Assembly: GCF_000744815.1 (NCBI RefSeq)
Contig: NZ_JQMQ01000005.1
Span: 2,798,055 to 2,862,054, forward strand
Length of the DNA: 64,000 bases
Direction of reading: 5' to 3'
Origin: Phaeacidiphilus oryzae TH49
GTDB taxonomy: Bacteria; Actinomycetota; Actinomycetes; Streptomycetales; Streptomycetaceae
Below the pieces are notes generated by a model that worked only from the letters and a program-made list of their open reading frames with translations, was not told the origin of the DNA and did no database searches. The translations under genes were made by a program, and so were the position numbers. Below are positions 63,706 to 64,000 of this stretch, one piece after another. The first letter of the stretch is position 1, and every line of letters starts with the position of its first letter.

Positions 63706-64000
63706 ATGACCGAGGTCGAACGCCACACCTACGACGTGGTGGTCGTGGGTGCCGGCGGCGCCGGGCTGCGGGCCGCCATCGAGGCCCGCGAGCAGGGCAT
63801 GCGCACGGCGGTGATCTGCAAGTCGCTCTTCGGCAAGGCGCACACCGTGATGGCCGAGGGCGGCATCGCCGCCTCGATGGGCAACGCCAACTCGAACGAC
63901 AACTGGCAGGTCCACTTCCGCGACACCATGCGCGGCGGAAAGTTCCTCAACCACTGGCGGATGGCCGAGCTCCACGCCAAGGAGGCCCCGGACCGGGTCT
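63706..64000 (+). CDS. sdhA: Succinate dehydrogenase flavoprotein subunit (partial)
   Basis: The first 98 residues; the gene continues beyond the window. The FAD-binding Rossmann motif is VVVVGAGGAGLRAAIEAREQ, followed by KAHTVMAEGGIAASMGN with His46, the residue that carries covalent FAD in SdhA proteins. GGACGACAC before the ATG is a weak ribosome binding site. It oxidises succinate to fumarate and passes electrons to the iron-sulfur subunit, expected just downstream. Confidence 0.92.
   Translation, partial: MTEVERHTYDVVVVGAGGAGLRAAIEAREQGMRTAVICKSLFGKAHTVMAEGGIAASMGNANSNDNWQVHFRDTMRGGKFLNHWRMAELHAKEAPDRV

Overview
The window is high-GC actinobacterial chromosome, almost certainly from a Streptomycetaceae member (Streptomyces or a close relative). 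Third codon positions are nearly all G or C, GTG starts are common, start and stop codons often overlap (ATGA, GTGA, TGATG), mycothiol synthesis (mshB) is present, and the gene neighbourhood (folP, LOG family, dapE, dapC, fdxA, mshB, typA, an actinobacterial succinate dehydrogenase) is one I associate with the Streptomyces core. No tRNA, rRNA, insertion sequence or CRISPR array was seen.

1-8.3 kb is housekeeping: the 3' end of folP, a LOG-family Rossmann protein, dapE, a membrane-anchored lysozyme-like protein, a secreted low-complexity protein, the coupled pair fdxA-dapC, a GNAT acetyltransferase and a SirB1-like protein that is frameshifted in this sequence. 8.4-18.7 kb is the main accessory region, a polymorphic-toxin locus. 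It holds a WXG100-like protein, an RHS protein ending in a YwqJ-type deaminase with a SUKH-3 immunity gene, a second RHS protein with an unassigned C-terminal domain followed by a HEAT-like probable immunity gene, and a DUF4291 gene. Most of these genes overlap their neighbour by 1-4 bases, and the two RHS genes share a 142-bp identical 5' segment.

18.8-30.7 kb carries a small unknown gene, a four-gene minus-strand unit (ABC ATPase, ABC permease, DesK-type kinase, LuxR-type regulator), an S9 peptidase, a small membrane protein, mshB with a coupled membrane gene, and a long proline/glycine-rich membrane-anchored protein that also shows a frameshift. Both frameshifts can be placed at a five-C run in the same local context, so base-calling error must be considered.

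30.8-62.0 kb is dominated by peptide import. There are four complete Opp/Dpp-type ABC systems (30.8-36.9, 38.6-44.8 and 45.9-52.0 kb on plus; 52.1-57.8 kb on minus) and an orphan substrate-binding lipoprotein next to typA. The first and third systems are paralogues with both ATPases fused into one chain. The second has the permease, binding protein, permease, ATPase, ATPase order that I recall for bldK, the oligopeptide importer needed for aerial growth in S. coelicolor. The window ends in a succinate dehydrogenase operon (five-helix membrane subunit and the start of sdhA).

Recurring non-coding elements include a dispersed palindromic repeat built around a GCGCAGTTCCCCGCGCCCCT-like core (one copy lies inside the coding sequence of a fused ATPase), strong hairpins behind three of the binding-protein genes, and several genes whose -10-like box sits 7-8 bases before the start codon, suggesting leaderless transcripts.
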